A stretch of 54,492 nucleotides of DNA, taken from Oscillospiraceae bacterium (GTDB lineage: Bacteria > Bacillota > Clostridia > Oscillospirales > WRJC01). Positions 31,297 to 41,614 of this stretch are shown piece after piece (the first letter of the stretch is position 1; every line of letters begins with the position of its first letter). Below the pieces are notes generated by a model that saw nothing but the letters and a program-made list of their open reading frames with translations, did no database searches and was not told where the DNA came from. The stretch lies in assembly GCA_009777355.1 (NCBI GenBank), contig WRMA01000003.1:1-54492 (forward strand). Reading direction: 5' to 3'. The position numbers and the translations under genes were made by a program.

Positions 31297-32358
31297 CTAC
31301 TCCTCCAAAACTTTCGCCGCCGCGTTATATATCTCCTCGGGAGTCGTGATAATCCCGCCGGTACGTCCGAAGAAATCAACGGGTTTTTTACACCCCGCCG
31401 CGAGCCTGACGTCGTCTGTCATCTGTCCCATGTTTAACTCGCTGACTAAAAATCTCTTTGCGGTTTCCGCAATCTCCCCGAGCCTTCCGGACGGGAACGG
31501 CGAAAGGGTCACCGGTCTGAAATATCCCGCTTTTACGCCTTTGTCTTTAAGCATATTCACCGCGACTTTCGCTATTCTCGAGACGATTCCGTAAGACACT
31601 ATCACTATGTCCGCGTCTTCAGTATCAAATTCTTCGTATCTGACTTCTTTTTCGTCTATAATATTATATTTATTTTTATATCTCTCAAGCACGGCGGCTT
31701 CCAAATCTTTCGGGTCAAGATAGAGCGAGTTTATAATATTCGGCGGACGCTTGTCCGAGTGACCGGCCGCGGCCCATGTTTTTTCGGGCGGCTTATTAAT
31801 TTTTAATTTGCCGAAATCCACCGGTTCCATCATCTGACCCAGAGCGCCGTCCGTAAGTATCATGACCGGAGTCCTGTACAGGTCCGCCAAATCGAACGCG
31901 AGAACCGTATGCTCGGCTATTTCCTGAACTGAGTTGGGCGCGAGGACTATAAGCCTCATATCTCCGTGACCCATAGCCTTAGTCGCCTGATGATAATCCG
32001 ACTGCGCGGGCTGGATTCCTCCGAGTCCGGGACCTCCTCTCTGAACGTTCGCGATAACGCACGGCAAATCCGACCCGGCAATATATGATATCCCCTCCGT
32101 TTTAAGGCTGATTCCCGGGCTTGACGACGAGGTGAAAACCCTCGCTCCCGCCGCGGACGCTCCCAGAACCATATTTATTGCCGCGATTTCGCTTTCAGCC
32201 TGCAGGGAAAACCCGCCGGCCTGCGGCATTCTCGCCGCCATATATTCGGCAATCTCGTTCTGAGGCGTTATGGGGTAGCCGAAATAATACCGGCATCCGC
32301 ATTTTATCGCCGCCTCGCTCATTGCCTCGTTGCCTTTCATCAAAACCATTTCCGACAT
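31297..32358 (-). CDS. 2-oxoacid:ferredoxin oxidoreductase, alpha subunit
   Basis: KGNEAMSEAAIKCGCRYYFGYPITPQNEIAEYMA, TSSSSPGISLKTEGISYIAG. Confidence 0.92.
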   Translation of the reverse strand: MSEMVLMKGNEAMSEAAIKCGCRYYFGYPITPQNEIAEYMAARMPQAGGFSLQAESEIAAINMVLGASAAGARVFTSSSSPGISLKTEGISYIAGSDLPCVIANVQRGGPGLGGIQPAQSDYHQATKAMGHGDMRLIVLAPNSVQEIAEHTVLAFDLADLYRTPVMILTDGALGQMMEPVDFGKLKINKPPEKTWAAAGHSDKRPPNIINSLYLDPKDLEAAVLERYKNKYNIIDEKEVRYEEFDTEDADIVIVSYGIVSRIAKVAVNMLKDKGVKAGYFRPVTLSPFPSGRLGEIAETAKRFLVSELNMGQMTDDVRLAAGCKKPVDFFGRTGGIITTPEEIYNAAAKVLEE

Positions 32359-32411
32359 TTACTTTTATCCTCCAAAAATCTTAAACTATTATTTTTATCG
32401 TTTTTCTTTTG

Positions 32412-32443
32412 TTACTTTTCTTTTTTCGTAAAAAGAAAAGTAA
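32412..32443 (-). repeat. Palindrome TTACTTTTC..GAAAAGTAA (copy R2)
   Basis: Abuts the stop codon of the ferredoxin-subunit gene. Confidence 0.75.
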
Positions 32444-32650
32444 TTATTTATTAACCGTAATAACTATGTGCGGGCAGACGACCGCGCACATCGCGCAGGA
32501 TATGCAGGAGTCCGGGTCGGTTACTCCTACCGGGTGATAGCCTTTTTTGTTTATTTTGTTTTTGTCAGTCTCAAGAATTTTCTTCGGGCAGACTGTTATA
32601 CAGATTTCGCACGCTTTGCATTTTTCTTCGTCTATAACAATTTTTTTCAT
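32444..32650 (-). CDS. 4Fe-4S ferredoxin-type delta subunit of 2-oxoacid oxidoreductase
   Basis: CKACEICITVCP and CISCAMCAVVCP. Confidence 0.92.
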   Translation of the reverse strand: MKKIVIDEEKCKACEICITVCPKKILETDKNKINKKGYHPVGVTDPDSCISCAMCAVVCPHIVITVNK

Positions 32651-32700
32651 AATAAATATTATTCCTTTCGTTTATTTTTTATATATTTTTTTATTTTTTA

Positions 32701-33417
32701 TCAAAACAATTTCTTCGTGTAATTTTTGATTCTGAATATATTATACTCCGGTCTGCCGGAAAAATCAAGAGTTTTATCGTCTGACATATAACTTGTTCCC
32801 AGCAGCGGGACTTTGAGCAGAGCGCTTGTCCCTTCTGCGTACCCTATAGAATCCAGAATCTCTTTTTTTGTCGTCATTACCCCGATATTGCTGTTGTTTA
32901 TAACGGAAGTTATTTTAAGATTAGATTTATATTCTATAGATTCCGCCAGAGCCGCGGCGCTTTTTGCTTCGCCCGTTAAATTCCTGTACTTGTTTATAAC
33001 GTAAATCGTCTCGACCGTTCTGCAGTCCTCGCGTTTTATATGCCCGGAGAGCATACCCAGAATCACCGCGCCGTTAGCGTCTCCCCCGACGTCTATTATC
33101 GTATGTCTTCCCACGCCCGTTCCCGAAAAAGCAGAGTAGACCTCCGGGGGAAGAGTCGAAATATCGACGTTTGTGTTCGCGAACTCCGGGGCTATAACGT
33201 CAATATCATATTCTTTCAGTTCTTTTATATTATCGGCGCTTCTGAAATACGGGTTTACCATGTCCAAATCAAAGAGAGTATAAGAAACCCCCGCAAATTT
33301 TTTTAACTTAACGGCAAGATTAAGCGCGATATTAGTTTTGCCCGCGCCGTAATGCCCGCAGATTATTATTATTTTCTTCTCCGACAAATAATTTATCAGA
33401 TTTTCTATATCTTTCAT
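32701..33417 (-). CDS. P-loop ATPase (CobQ/MinD-like nucleotide-binding protein)
   Basis: IIICGHYGAGKTNIALNLA, FDLDMVNPYFRS, IIDVGGDANGA. Confidence 0.75.
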   Translation of the reverse strand: MKDIENLINYLSEKKIIIICGHYGAGKTNIALNLAVKLKKFAGVSYTLFDLDMVNPYFRSADNIKELKEYDIDVIAPEFANTNVDISTLPPEVYSAFSGTGVGRHTIIDVGGDANGAVILGMLSGHIKREDCRTVETIYVINKYRNLTGEAKSAAALAESIEYKSNLKITSVINNSNIGVMTTKKEILDSIGYAEGTSALLKVPLLGTSYMSDDKTLDFSGRPEYNIFRIKNYTKKLF

Positions 33418-33421
33418 GAAT

Positions 33422-34393
33422 CTATATCAACTCCAGCGATTTTAAAATTAAACTCCCCGCAAAAACGGTAAACGGACAAATTATTGTCGTGACCGCGACG
33501 ATTTGCCCCGCGAGTTCATAGTCGCTCCGCATATTCTTCGCCATTATATAGCTGCCGACCGCAGTCGGCGCGGCGAACAGAACAAATATAACGACGAGCG
33601 CGGCGTCCCGGAATCCCAGCAATACCGCGGGAACTACGAAAACCGCCGGACATACCGCAGTTTTAAGCAGAGACGCAACCAGCGACAGTTTTATCTTGCC
33701 TTTCAATACCTCGAACTCTACTCCCGCCCCGAGGCTTATAAGCGCGAGAGGCGCGGCGGTCCCCGCGACGTAACCTATGCTTTTCTGAATCGCAAACGGA
33801 AAGGATATTTTGAGAAGCATAAACGGCACGGCGAGAAACAACGCGATAATAAGCGGGTTTTTCACGATTCCCAAAATTATTCTTCTCACGGTTTCCCGTT
33901 TTTTTGAATTATGATTATCGTCCGAGTTTACAGCGAGTATAATAACCGCGAGAGCGTTGAACAGAGGCAGCGCGAACGGCAGAATAAGAGCGGCCGTCTT
34001 CAGACCCGAATCGCCGAATAAATTCCCCGCGAGAGGCACTCCCAGAAGCGCGAAGTTCGGACGGCATACCCCCTGTATGAACGCTCCCCTCGACGCCCTC
34101 TTCTTTATGAAAACGGGCGCGGTTAAAATCAAAATAAAAAAAGCAAGCAATAATCCCGACATACAGTAAATAACAAGATTTATATTAAATATATCCCCGA
34201 CCTCCGCGCCGTAAAGTTCGCTGAAAATATACGTGGGGAGAGCGACGTGAAAAACAAACTTATCTATTTCGCTGAAAAATTCTTTAGGGTTTTTAAACAG
34301 CCCCGTTTTTCGCTGTTTGAGGCAGAACCCCAGAATCATCATAATAACGAGGGGGAATACCGCGTTTACGCTGAAAATTATACTATCAAGCAA
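33422..34393 (-). CDS. AEC-family transporter
   Basis: Polytopic; PLVIMMILGFCLKQ, RPNFALLGVPLAGNLFG, APTAVGSYIMA. Confidence 0.82.
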   Translation of the reverse strand: MLDSIIFSVNAVFPLVIMMILGFCLKQRKTGLFKNPKEFFSEIDKFVFHVALPTYIFSELYGAEVGDIFNINLVIYCMSGLLLAFFILILTAPVFIKKRASRGAFIQGVCRPNFALLGVPLAGNLFGDSGLKTAALILPFALPLFNALAVIILAVNSDDNHNSKKRETVRRIILGIVKNPLIIALFLAVPFMLLKISFPFAIQKSIGYVAGTAAPLALISLGAGVEFEVLKGKIKLSLVASLLKTAVCPAVFVVPAVLLGFRDAALVVIFVLFAAPTAVGSYIMAKNMRSDYELAGQIVAVTTIICPFTVFAGSLILKSLELI

Positions 34394-34432
34394 AATTTAC
34401 GCTCCCTGATTTTATATATTTATTTATTATTT

Positions 34433-35782
34433 TTAATCCCTGTAGAAATCGCTTAGAAACTCCCCGGGTATATGCTGAAGAATCAAATTTTTTATATAAT
34501 CGTACGAGAACGCCGAATCGAACAGCGCGACGCCGTGTTCGGCGGCGAGCTCTCTCGTGTAGTCTTCGAAGCTGTAAACGCTGAAATCCAGCCGTCCGTT
34601 CTGGAATCTGTAAACCGGGAGATACAAACCCGTTCTTCCCTGCTGATATCTGTAGTGCGTAATAACCGGAATAATTTTCACGTTTTCTATTTCTGTCCCG
34701 GTATCCCCGTCTTTCACTATATCGAACTCGAGAAGTCCTCCGACCATGTTTTTCGCGCCCAGCATACCCGATATTAAATTACCCAGAGAGTATGTAACGA
34801 GGGTTTTTTTACCGTCGGAACGTTCGAGCCATACCGTTTCCTGAAGGACGTGGGGATGCATGCCTATTATTACGTCGACCCCGTTCGCGGCCATCATTTC
34901 GGCGAGATTCTTCTGCGTTTGGTTTGCGTTAAAAACGTCCTCGTCTCCCCAGTGCATAACGACGAACAGCAAATCCGCAAGAGGGCGGGCGGCTTTCACC
35001 TGCCGTTCGACCGTCGCGTAATCTATAAACGGCGCGACCATTTCGCTTTCTTCGGGCAGATACATACCGTTCGCGCCGTAAGTATAGGACAGAAAAGCGA
35101 TTGACACCCCGTCCTTTTCGTATATTCTCACGGTTTCGAAATCCTGTCTGTTCCTGAAGCCTCCGAGCTGGAGAACGGGTTGGGTATCCCAGAAATCAAG
35201 TTGATTTTCATAGCCCTTCTCCCATTTGTCAAGCATGTGATTATTCGCTATGCTCACTATATTGAACCCGGCTTCCACGAGAGCGAAGGCGTTTTCTTTC
35301 GGGGTATTGAACATGGGATAGCCCGAGTAGCCGAACTCGCTGCCGGCAATCGGGGTTTCGGCGTTGACAAGGGCGATATCGGCGGCTTTTATTATATGGG
35401 ATATATTTTTATAAATATCGCCGAAGTTAAAAATCTCGTCGTCTTTCGCTTTCGCCATAGCGTCGTCGAGCATGACCGCGTGGACGATATTATCTCCCGC
35501 GGCGATAAATTTCAGCCTTGTTTTCCCGTCCGAATCAATTATATTATTATCGCCGTTATTATTATTATTATTATCGCCGCCGTCCGTACCGTCCGCGGGG
35601 ATTGTGCCGTCGCGCGGGTTTTCTTCGGGTTGTCCGGACGACTGTTCAGGACGGTCTGACGCGGGGATAAAACCCGAAAAGTCCGGGGGAGTTCCGGAAA
35701 CGCCGCCGCAGCCAGTAAAACCGAACGCGGCGATAACGGCGGTTAAAATAAGAAACGCCGGAATTTTAATAAATTTACTCAT
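34433..35782 (-). CDS. CapA-family lipoprotein (PgsA/CapA-like metallophosphatase fold)
   Basis: Lipobox FTGCGG; IAAGDNIVHAV, ALVNAETPIAG, SIANNHMLDKW, VVMHWGDE, IIGMHPHVLQ. Confidence 0.88.
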   Translation of the reverse strand: MSKFIKIPAFLILTAVIAAFGFTGCGGVSGTPPDFSGFIPASDRPEQSSGQPEENPRDGTIPADGTDGGDNNNNNNGDNNIIDSDGKTRLKFIAAGDNIVHAVMLDDAMAKAKDDEIFNFGDIYKNISHIIKAADIALVNAETPIAGSEFGYSGYPMFNTPKENAFALVEAGFNIVSIANNHMLDKWEKGYENQLDFWDTQPVLQLGGFRNRQDFETVRIYEKDGVSIAFLSYTYGANGMYLPEESEMVAPFIDYATVERQVKAARPLADLLFVVMHWGDEDVFNANQTQKNLAEMMAANGVDVIIGMHPHVLQETVWLERSDGKKTLVTYSLGNLISGMLGAKNMVGGLLEFDIVKDGDTGTEIENVKIIPVITHYRYQQGRTGLYLPVYRFQNGRLDFSVYSFEDYTRELAAEHGVALFDSAFSYDYIKNLILQHIPGEFLSDFYRD

Positions 35783-35814
35783 AAAAATAACGCTCCAAAA
35801 TATATAATTATATT

Positions 35815-35843
35815 ATTATACAGCAAAATATTTTAATTGTCAA
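35815..35843 (-). promoter_or_regulatory. Candidate SigA promoter for capA and downstream genes
   Basis: Minus strand TTGACA-N17-TATAAT. Confidence 0.7.
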
Positions 35844-35857
35844 CTTAAATTTTTTGC

Positions 35858-35886
35858 TTGACAGATGCGAATAATTATGATATAAT
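35858..35886 (+). promoter_or_regulatory. Consensus SigA promoter of an orphan intergenic transcript (locus L1)
   Basis: TTGACA-N17-TATAAT. Confidence 0.75.
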
Positions 35887-35892
35887 GGGGGT

Positions 35893-36068
35893 ATAAATAC
35901 AAAGGGAGCGCTCTAACACTCCCGTTTGTACGCGTTGACCGCTTTAAAGGCGGCAGGCCTCGCGCCTGTTTATTTAATAAACGCCGCTAACCTTTGTTAG
36001 TGGGGCGACGTTTGTTCTTTATCGTTCTTATGATGTATTTCGCCGGTTCTATGAAATTTTTTTTATTA
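35893..36068 (+). ncRNA. Putative structured non-coding RNA (L1), extent approximate
   Basis: Hairpins ACAAAGGGAG..CTCCCgTTTGT, CCGC..GCGG, CAGGC..GCCTG, GTTTAT..ATAAAC, CTAAC..GTTAG; no ORF; possible weak hairpin plus T8 at the end. Confidence 0.45.
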
Positions 36069-36187
36069 TTTTTATTATTTGTATAAAAAGTTTCCAAAAA
36101 GTTAAAACGGATTTAATTAAATAGGTTTATTATGGTTTGTGAGTTAAATTATAGAATTTGTTAAAAATAATTCGGAGGTTTAAAATC

Positions 36188-37267
36188 ATGGACGCATATG
36201 AACCGTATAACCGGTATGAAAAATATTACCAGCCCGTTATTATTCTGGACTCTGAATTTAATATCGTATATAAAAACACCGCGGCGAAGCTCTTGAACAT
36301 GAAGCCCCGCGCGGGGGTGAACATAAAGAAATATACCGACTCTGAAAATATGAGAAAAATTAAAGACGCATTTGAAAATAACGACTATAAAATTTTACAG
36401 CTCGGCGAATCTTCGGCGATAAGACGCTGCGTCGCCCAGCCGGACGGTAAGAATTTCACCGCCCTGGTTTTTTACGATTCTTTGAATTTACTGCAGGACG
36501 GGGTCGAAGCGCTCGGAAAAATCGAAGAAATCGTCGTAAAATATAACGAATATAAAAAAAATCTCCCCGAATCGAAAGAGAACGGAGCTCTTTTTTACGA
36601 TAACGGCGGCGGCAGAAAAATGCTCAAAATCAACGAGCATTTCAGACGGCATGTTACAGCTCTTAACCCCCGTCTGCAAAACGCCGGGGATAATCCCGAT
36701 TACAAAAAATACTGCGAAGTCGATTTTTTTTTATCTAAATTTACGTCGAACGTCTCGCGTTATATAAATTCTTTCGGGTACAGAATAGAATTTAACGGAG
36801 ACAGCAAAATGTTTTTTTATAAATTGAACGAAGAAGATTTTCTGATTATCAATTTTATACTGGCCGCGGCGGCGCTGAAATATTCGGTTTTCAATAAAAT
36901 AAATATTGTTTTTATTACTGATTTTCTATCTGAAGCGTCGGGGATATTAAGATACGAGTTTAAGGCGGGCGGCGATTTTTTCAGAGACCGCGGCGATATG
37001 TTCTCCGCCGATTATATAAACGAAATCAAAAATATAGAATACATAGATTTTAACCTCGCCGCCCTCGCCGCGCGTAATAACGGCTTAAAACTGGATATCA
37101 GGTCGGCGGGTCCCGACGGAGACGGCATGGTGTATTTCGACGTGATTTTTCCCGCGAAACCCCTGGGCGTCAAATTTGAGCCAATAGAAGACTGTAACCC
37201 TGAAACGACGGACGAAAAAATATACGAGCTCGCAAAAACAGAGTTTTCCGGGCTGTTCGGGCAGTAA
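36188..37267 (+). CDS. Protein of unknown function with PAS-like N-terminus
   Basis: PVIILDSEFNIVYKNTAAKLLNM; SD GGAGG before ATG; no intact kinase H or ATPase motifs recognised. Confidence 0.5.
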   Translation: MDAYEPYNRYEKYYQPVIILDSEFNIVYKNTAAKLLNMKPRAGVNIKKYTDSENMRKIKDAFENNDYKILQLGESSAIRRCVAQPDGKNFTALVFYDSLNLLQDGVEALGKIEEIVVKYNEYKKNLPESKENGALFYDNGGGRKMLKINEHFRRHVTALNPRLQNAGDNPDYKKYCEVDFFLSKFTSNVSRYINSFGYRIEFNGDSKMFFYKLNEEDFLIINFILAAAALKYSVFNKINIVFITDFLSEASGILRYEFKAGGDFFRDRGDMFSADYINEIKNIEYIDFNLAALAARNNGLKLDIRSAGPDGDGMVYFDVIFPAKPLGVKFEPIEDCNPETTDEKIYELAKTEFSGLFGQ

Positions 37268-37345
37268 AATAATAAACCAAAATAAAAAAGAATATGTATA
37301 ATGTGTAAAAATTTAGAGTTATAATAAAAAAGATTCGAAAAGTTC

Positions 37346-37375
37346 TTGAAAAGCATGGGCGATATATGATAGAAT
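37346..37375 (+). promoter_or_regulatory. Candidate promoter for gap
   Basis: TTGAAA-N18-TAGAAT. Confidence 0.5.
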
Positions 37376-37452
37376 AGTATTCGAGAGATTGACAAAATTT
37401 TAACGGACTGTTTATTTTATATTTAGTTTTATTATTTCAGGAGGGTTTTTAA

Positions 37453-38469
<1,017 letters not shown>

Positions 38470-38494
38470 GTTTATTTACAGACAAATAAAAACG

Positions 38495-38528
38495 CAGGGA
38501 GGACTGATTTTGAAGTTAGTTCTCCCTG
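38495..38528. terminator. Bidirectional terminator between gap and amidohydrolase gene
   Basis: CAGGGAGGACTGATTTTGAAGTTAGTTCTCCCTG inverted repeat. Confidence 0.65.
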
Positions 38529-38531
38529 ATT

Positions 38532-39737
38532 TTAAAACTGCGCAAATTTCTCCCCGTTTAGAATAATTGCGTCGATATCTGTAAGAATCTCCAGAGGATT
38601 CCCGTTATACAAAACCAAGTCGGCTCTCCTGCCTTTTTCGATTGAACCGAGTATGTCATCTATTCCCAGTATAATCGCGGGATTTATAGTGATTGCTTTC
38701 AGCGCTTCGTAAATACCGAGTCCGCCTTTTACGGCGAGAGCCGCGCAGTACGGCAGATACTGCAGGGGAGTCTCCGGGTGGTCGGTCGTTATCGCGAACA
38801 ACACGCCCGCGTCCGATAAAACTTTCGCGTTGCTTAACTCGAGGTTTTTCAGCTCCGGCTTCGACCTGTCGCATATTACCGGACCTATTATTGCTCTCGC
38901 TTTTTCTCCGGCCAGTTCTCCGGCAATTAAATGCCCGTCCGTACAGTGCACTATAACGTAATCTATGTCAAATTCCCTGCATAGCCTAACCGCCGTGAAT
39001 ATATCGTCCGCCCTGTGGGCGTGGATATGCGCGGCGATTTCTTTATCCGTCACCGGGAGCAGCGCCTCGAGCTTTATATCATATTCCGGCTCGTCGTTAT
39101 TATTGTCTTCCTCAAAAGCTTTTTTCTTCTCTCCGTATTTCTTCGCCTTATATAAATTCTCCCGGATTATCGCCGCCGTCGCCATTCTCGTTTCGGGAGT
39201 CTGGTTTTTTTCGCCGTAGCATATTTTCGGGTTCTCCCCCAGAGCGAACTTAACGCATACCGGTTCTTTTATAATTATATCTTCTATTCTGTTTATTTTA
39301 TTGTCTTTATTTTTTAAATTATAGGTTTTGATTACGGCAAACTGACCGCTAATCGGGTTCGCGCTTCCCGGACCGGACGCAACGCAGACGATACCCGCGG
39401 ACAAAGCCTCGGAAAAAGCCCGGTCCGCCGGGTTTATCGCGTCGACCGACCTCAAATGCGGCGCGCACGGGTCCGTGATTTCGTTTACGTCGTCCCCCTC
39501 GCTTCTCAAACCGTCCTCGTACATTCCCAGATGGGTGTGCGCGTCGATAAATCCCGGCAGAAGCCATTTCCCCCCCGCGTCGATTATATCCGCATTATCT
39601 ATATTCTCCCGGCTTGTATCATAATCTTTCATATCGCCGGTTTCGCCGATTATATTGCCGGAAATCCTAACGTAGCCGTTTTCGATTATCCCGGCTTCTC
39701 CCATAGTATATATTCTCGCGTTTTTTATTATCATCAT
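38532..39737 (-). CDS. Amidohydrolase family protein (imidazolonepropionase-like)
   Basis: WLLPGFIDAHTHLGM, ITTDHPETPLQYLP, GSIEKGRRADLVLYNGNP. Confidence 0.88.
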   Translation of the reverse strand: MMIIKNARIYTMGEAGIIENGYVRISGNIIGETGDMKDYDTSRENIDNADIIDAGGKWLLPGFIDAHTHLGMYEDGLRSEGDDVNEITDPCAPHLRSVDAINPADRAFSEALSAGIVCVASGPGSANPISGQFAVIKTYNLKNKDNKINRIEDIIIKEPVCVKFALGENPKICYGEKNQTPETRMATAAIIRENLYKAKKYGEKKKAFEEDNNNDEPEYDIKLEALLPVTDKEIAAHIHAHRADDIFTAVRLCREFDIDYVIVHCTDGHLIAGELAGEKARAIIGPVICDRSKPELKNLELSNAKVLSDAGVLFAITTDHPETPLQYLPYCAALAVKGGLGIYEALKAITINPAIILGIDDILGSIEKGRRADLVLYNGNPLEILTDIDAIILNGEKFAQF

Positions 39738-39749
39738 AAATTTATAAAA

Positions 39750-40106
39750 TTATTTTAAATAAAATATAACCTCTTCCTGTTTTCTGTAGCCTCTGTCTCT
39801 CGCGATTCTTTCCGCGACCTCGTCGTCTTCGAAATCTTCGTTTACCTGCTGTTCGAGATAATCGTTCCGTATTCTTTTGTGATTATATTCGTTCCGTAAA
39901 TTATCGATTATTTCGTTTTGTTCCAGCGCTTTGCTTAAATTGTCGCTGAACCCGACGTATATAACGCATAGAGTCACGCATATGCAGAACGCCGCCAATA
40001 TGCCGAACCTTTTCCGTTTCCTTATTTCTCTCTCTTTCTCCGCATTATCTATGTTTGTTTTCTTTCCCGTATTTTTCGTTTTATTGATTTTCTTAACGCC
40101 GTTCAT
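39750..40106 (-). CDS. FtsB/DivIC-family septum formation initiator
   Basis: Single TM then coiled coil (NEIIDNLRNEYNHKRIRNDYLEQQV) and ERIARDRGYRKQEEVIF. Confidence 0.8.
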   Translation of the reverse strand: MNGVKKINKTKNTGKKTNIDNAEKEREIRKRKRFGILAAFCICVTLCVIYVGFSDNLSKALEQNEIIDNLRNEYNHKRIRNDYLEQQVNEDFEDDEVAERIARDRGYRKQEEVIFYLK

Positions 40107-40162
40107 GATTGTTTACCCGTCCTTTCCGCGTTATTTGCAGTTGTTTGCGCAGTTCTGATATT

Positions 40163-40819
40163 TTATACCTTTCCCGTTGATTTTTCAATCGTTTCCTGAT
40201 TTTTTACGCTGTCTTTTTTTATGATTTGACCGAGACTTTTCGCTGTTTTTTTATGATTTTTATAATATTTCTTATATATTTTCTTGTCGGTTTTATATAA
40301 ATTGAACCCTCTCGACGCATCCAGCGTCAGTTTTCTCTTTTCTTTGATATAATTTATATCGGATTTTAATATTTTTAAAACTCCCAAAATAAAATACAAT
40401 AATTTCCTAATGTTTCTTAATATAAACAAAACCGAGTATTTTACCGGTATTACCGTTATTTTATACAAAAATCCCAAAGCCTTTTTTATAGAATCTATGA
40501 TTTTCTTCGACAGGAACATAATTATTCTGCCGATTGTTACGTGATATAAAACGAAACACATAAAACAGCCGAGCATAGAAAACCATCTGACAGTTCCCGA
40601 ATTTGTGTAGAAAACCAGTAAAATAACAGAAAACGCGGATAAAACGCAGAATATTATATCCTGAAAAAAAACTGAAAGCCATCCCGAATTGAACGCGATT
40701 CTGATTATCCTGAAAACGTCGTAGAACACCCCCAGGAATCCCCCGACGGCGCACGAAAACAAAAATATAATCCCCTGTTCCGTAACGGACAAAGACGCCG
40801 CAAACATCGACTCCCGCAA
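40163..40819 (-). CDS. yabQ: Spore cortex biosynthesis protein YabQ
   Basis: FSCAVGGFLGVFYDVFRIIRIAF, position next to yabP. Confidence 0.8.
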   Translation of the reverse strand: MRESMFAASLSVTEQGIIFLFSCAVGGFLGVFYDVFRIIRIAFNSGWLSVFFQDIIFCVLSAFSVILLVFYTNSGTVRWFSMLGCFMCFVLYHVTIGRIIMFLSKKIIDSIKKALGFLYKITVIPVKYSVLFILRNIRKLLYFILGVLKILKSDINYIKEKRKLTLDASRGFNLYKTDKKIYKKYYKNHKKTAKSLGQIIKKDSVKNQETIEKSTGKV

Positions 40820-40840
40820 CCCCCTCTCGATAATTAATAA

Positions 40841-41158
40841 TTATTTAAATAATTTTGAGAAAAATTTTGAGGGTTTGCCGTCCGGATTTAAATTTTCGCC
40901 GCCCGAATAATACAGTCCGGTTATGTCTCCGTCGATATTCATGTCGCCGGTCTCCAGAGACAGCCTGCTTATGTGGAGATTAAATCCCTCGACCGTCATC
41001 TGTCCGGGTTCGGTAACCAGAACTATTATATTCTCGTTGAAATTATCCACCCTGACAACTCCCGAGATACTCATCTGTTTCCGGTTATACAAAACGACGT
41101 TGTGGATTTTGCCGCGTTTTTTTTCTTCTGGAATATTATTATTATTTATATTGTTCAT
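40841..41158 (-). CDS. yabP: YabP-family sporulation protein
   Basis: HNVVLYNRKQMSISGVVRVDNFNENIIVLVTEPGQMTVEGFNLHISRLSLETGDMNIDGDITGLYY. Confidence 0.88.
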   Translation of the reverse strand: MNNINNNNIPEEKKRGKIHNVVLYNRKQMSISGVVRVDNFNENIIVLVTEPGQMTVEGFNLHISRLSLETGDMNIDGDITGLYYSGGENLNPDGKPSKFFSKLFK

Positions 41159-41264
41159 GACCCGCAAAACTCCTTCGAAATATATATTAAAAACCTTAAA
41201 ATATTTAAAAAAATAAAATATAGTTAATATATATGTCAGAAGAAAATTTTTCATGCGCGGGTCT

Positions 41265-41507
41265 CTAACTCAGCGCCTCGTACATATCCGGCGCGGCGGC
41301 TTTCGAGACGTGTTCTTTGATTTCGGTAACTCTGACCCTGACTTTTTTTTCGCCGAAAGAAATCTCTATTATATCGTTCTGTTTGATTTCATGCGAAGGC
41401 TTCGCGGGTTTATTATTGACCGAAACCCTGCCCCCGTCGCACGCTTCGGCGGCGACCGTACGTCTTTTGATTAAGCGCGAAACTTTTAAATATTTATCAA
41501 GCCTCAT
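41265..41507 (-). CDS. rqcP: S4-domain RNA-binding protein (RqcP/YabO-like)
   Basis: MRLDKYLKVSRLIKRRTVAAEACDGGRVSVNNKPAKPSHEIKQNDIIEI. Confidence 0.87.
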   Translation of the reverse strand: MRLDKYLKVSRLIKRRTVAAEACDGGRVSVNNKPAKPSHEIKQNDIIEISFGEKKVRVRVTEIKEHVSKAAAPDMYEALS

Positions 41508-41614
41508 AATTTTTTTTATTAAAACCTCAATTCCGACATTTTTCGGCATTATATTTAATATGATAACATTTATTTTTAATATTGTCAACGGTTAGGTTAA
41601 TAAAATTTTATTAA

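Noticed and set aside
35893-36068. L1 as 6S RNA, tmRNA, SRP RNA or a known riboswitch
   Set aside because: No SRP Alu/S-domain core, no tmRNA CCA/tag frame, multi-hairpin layout unlike 6S; no riboswitch consensus recognised by eye.
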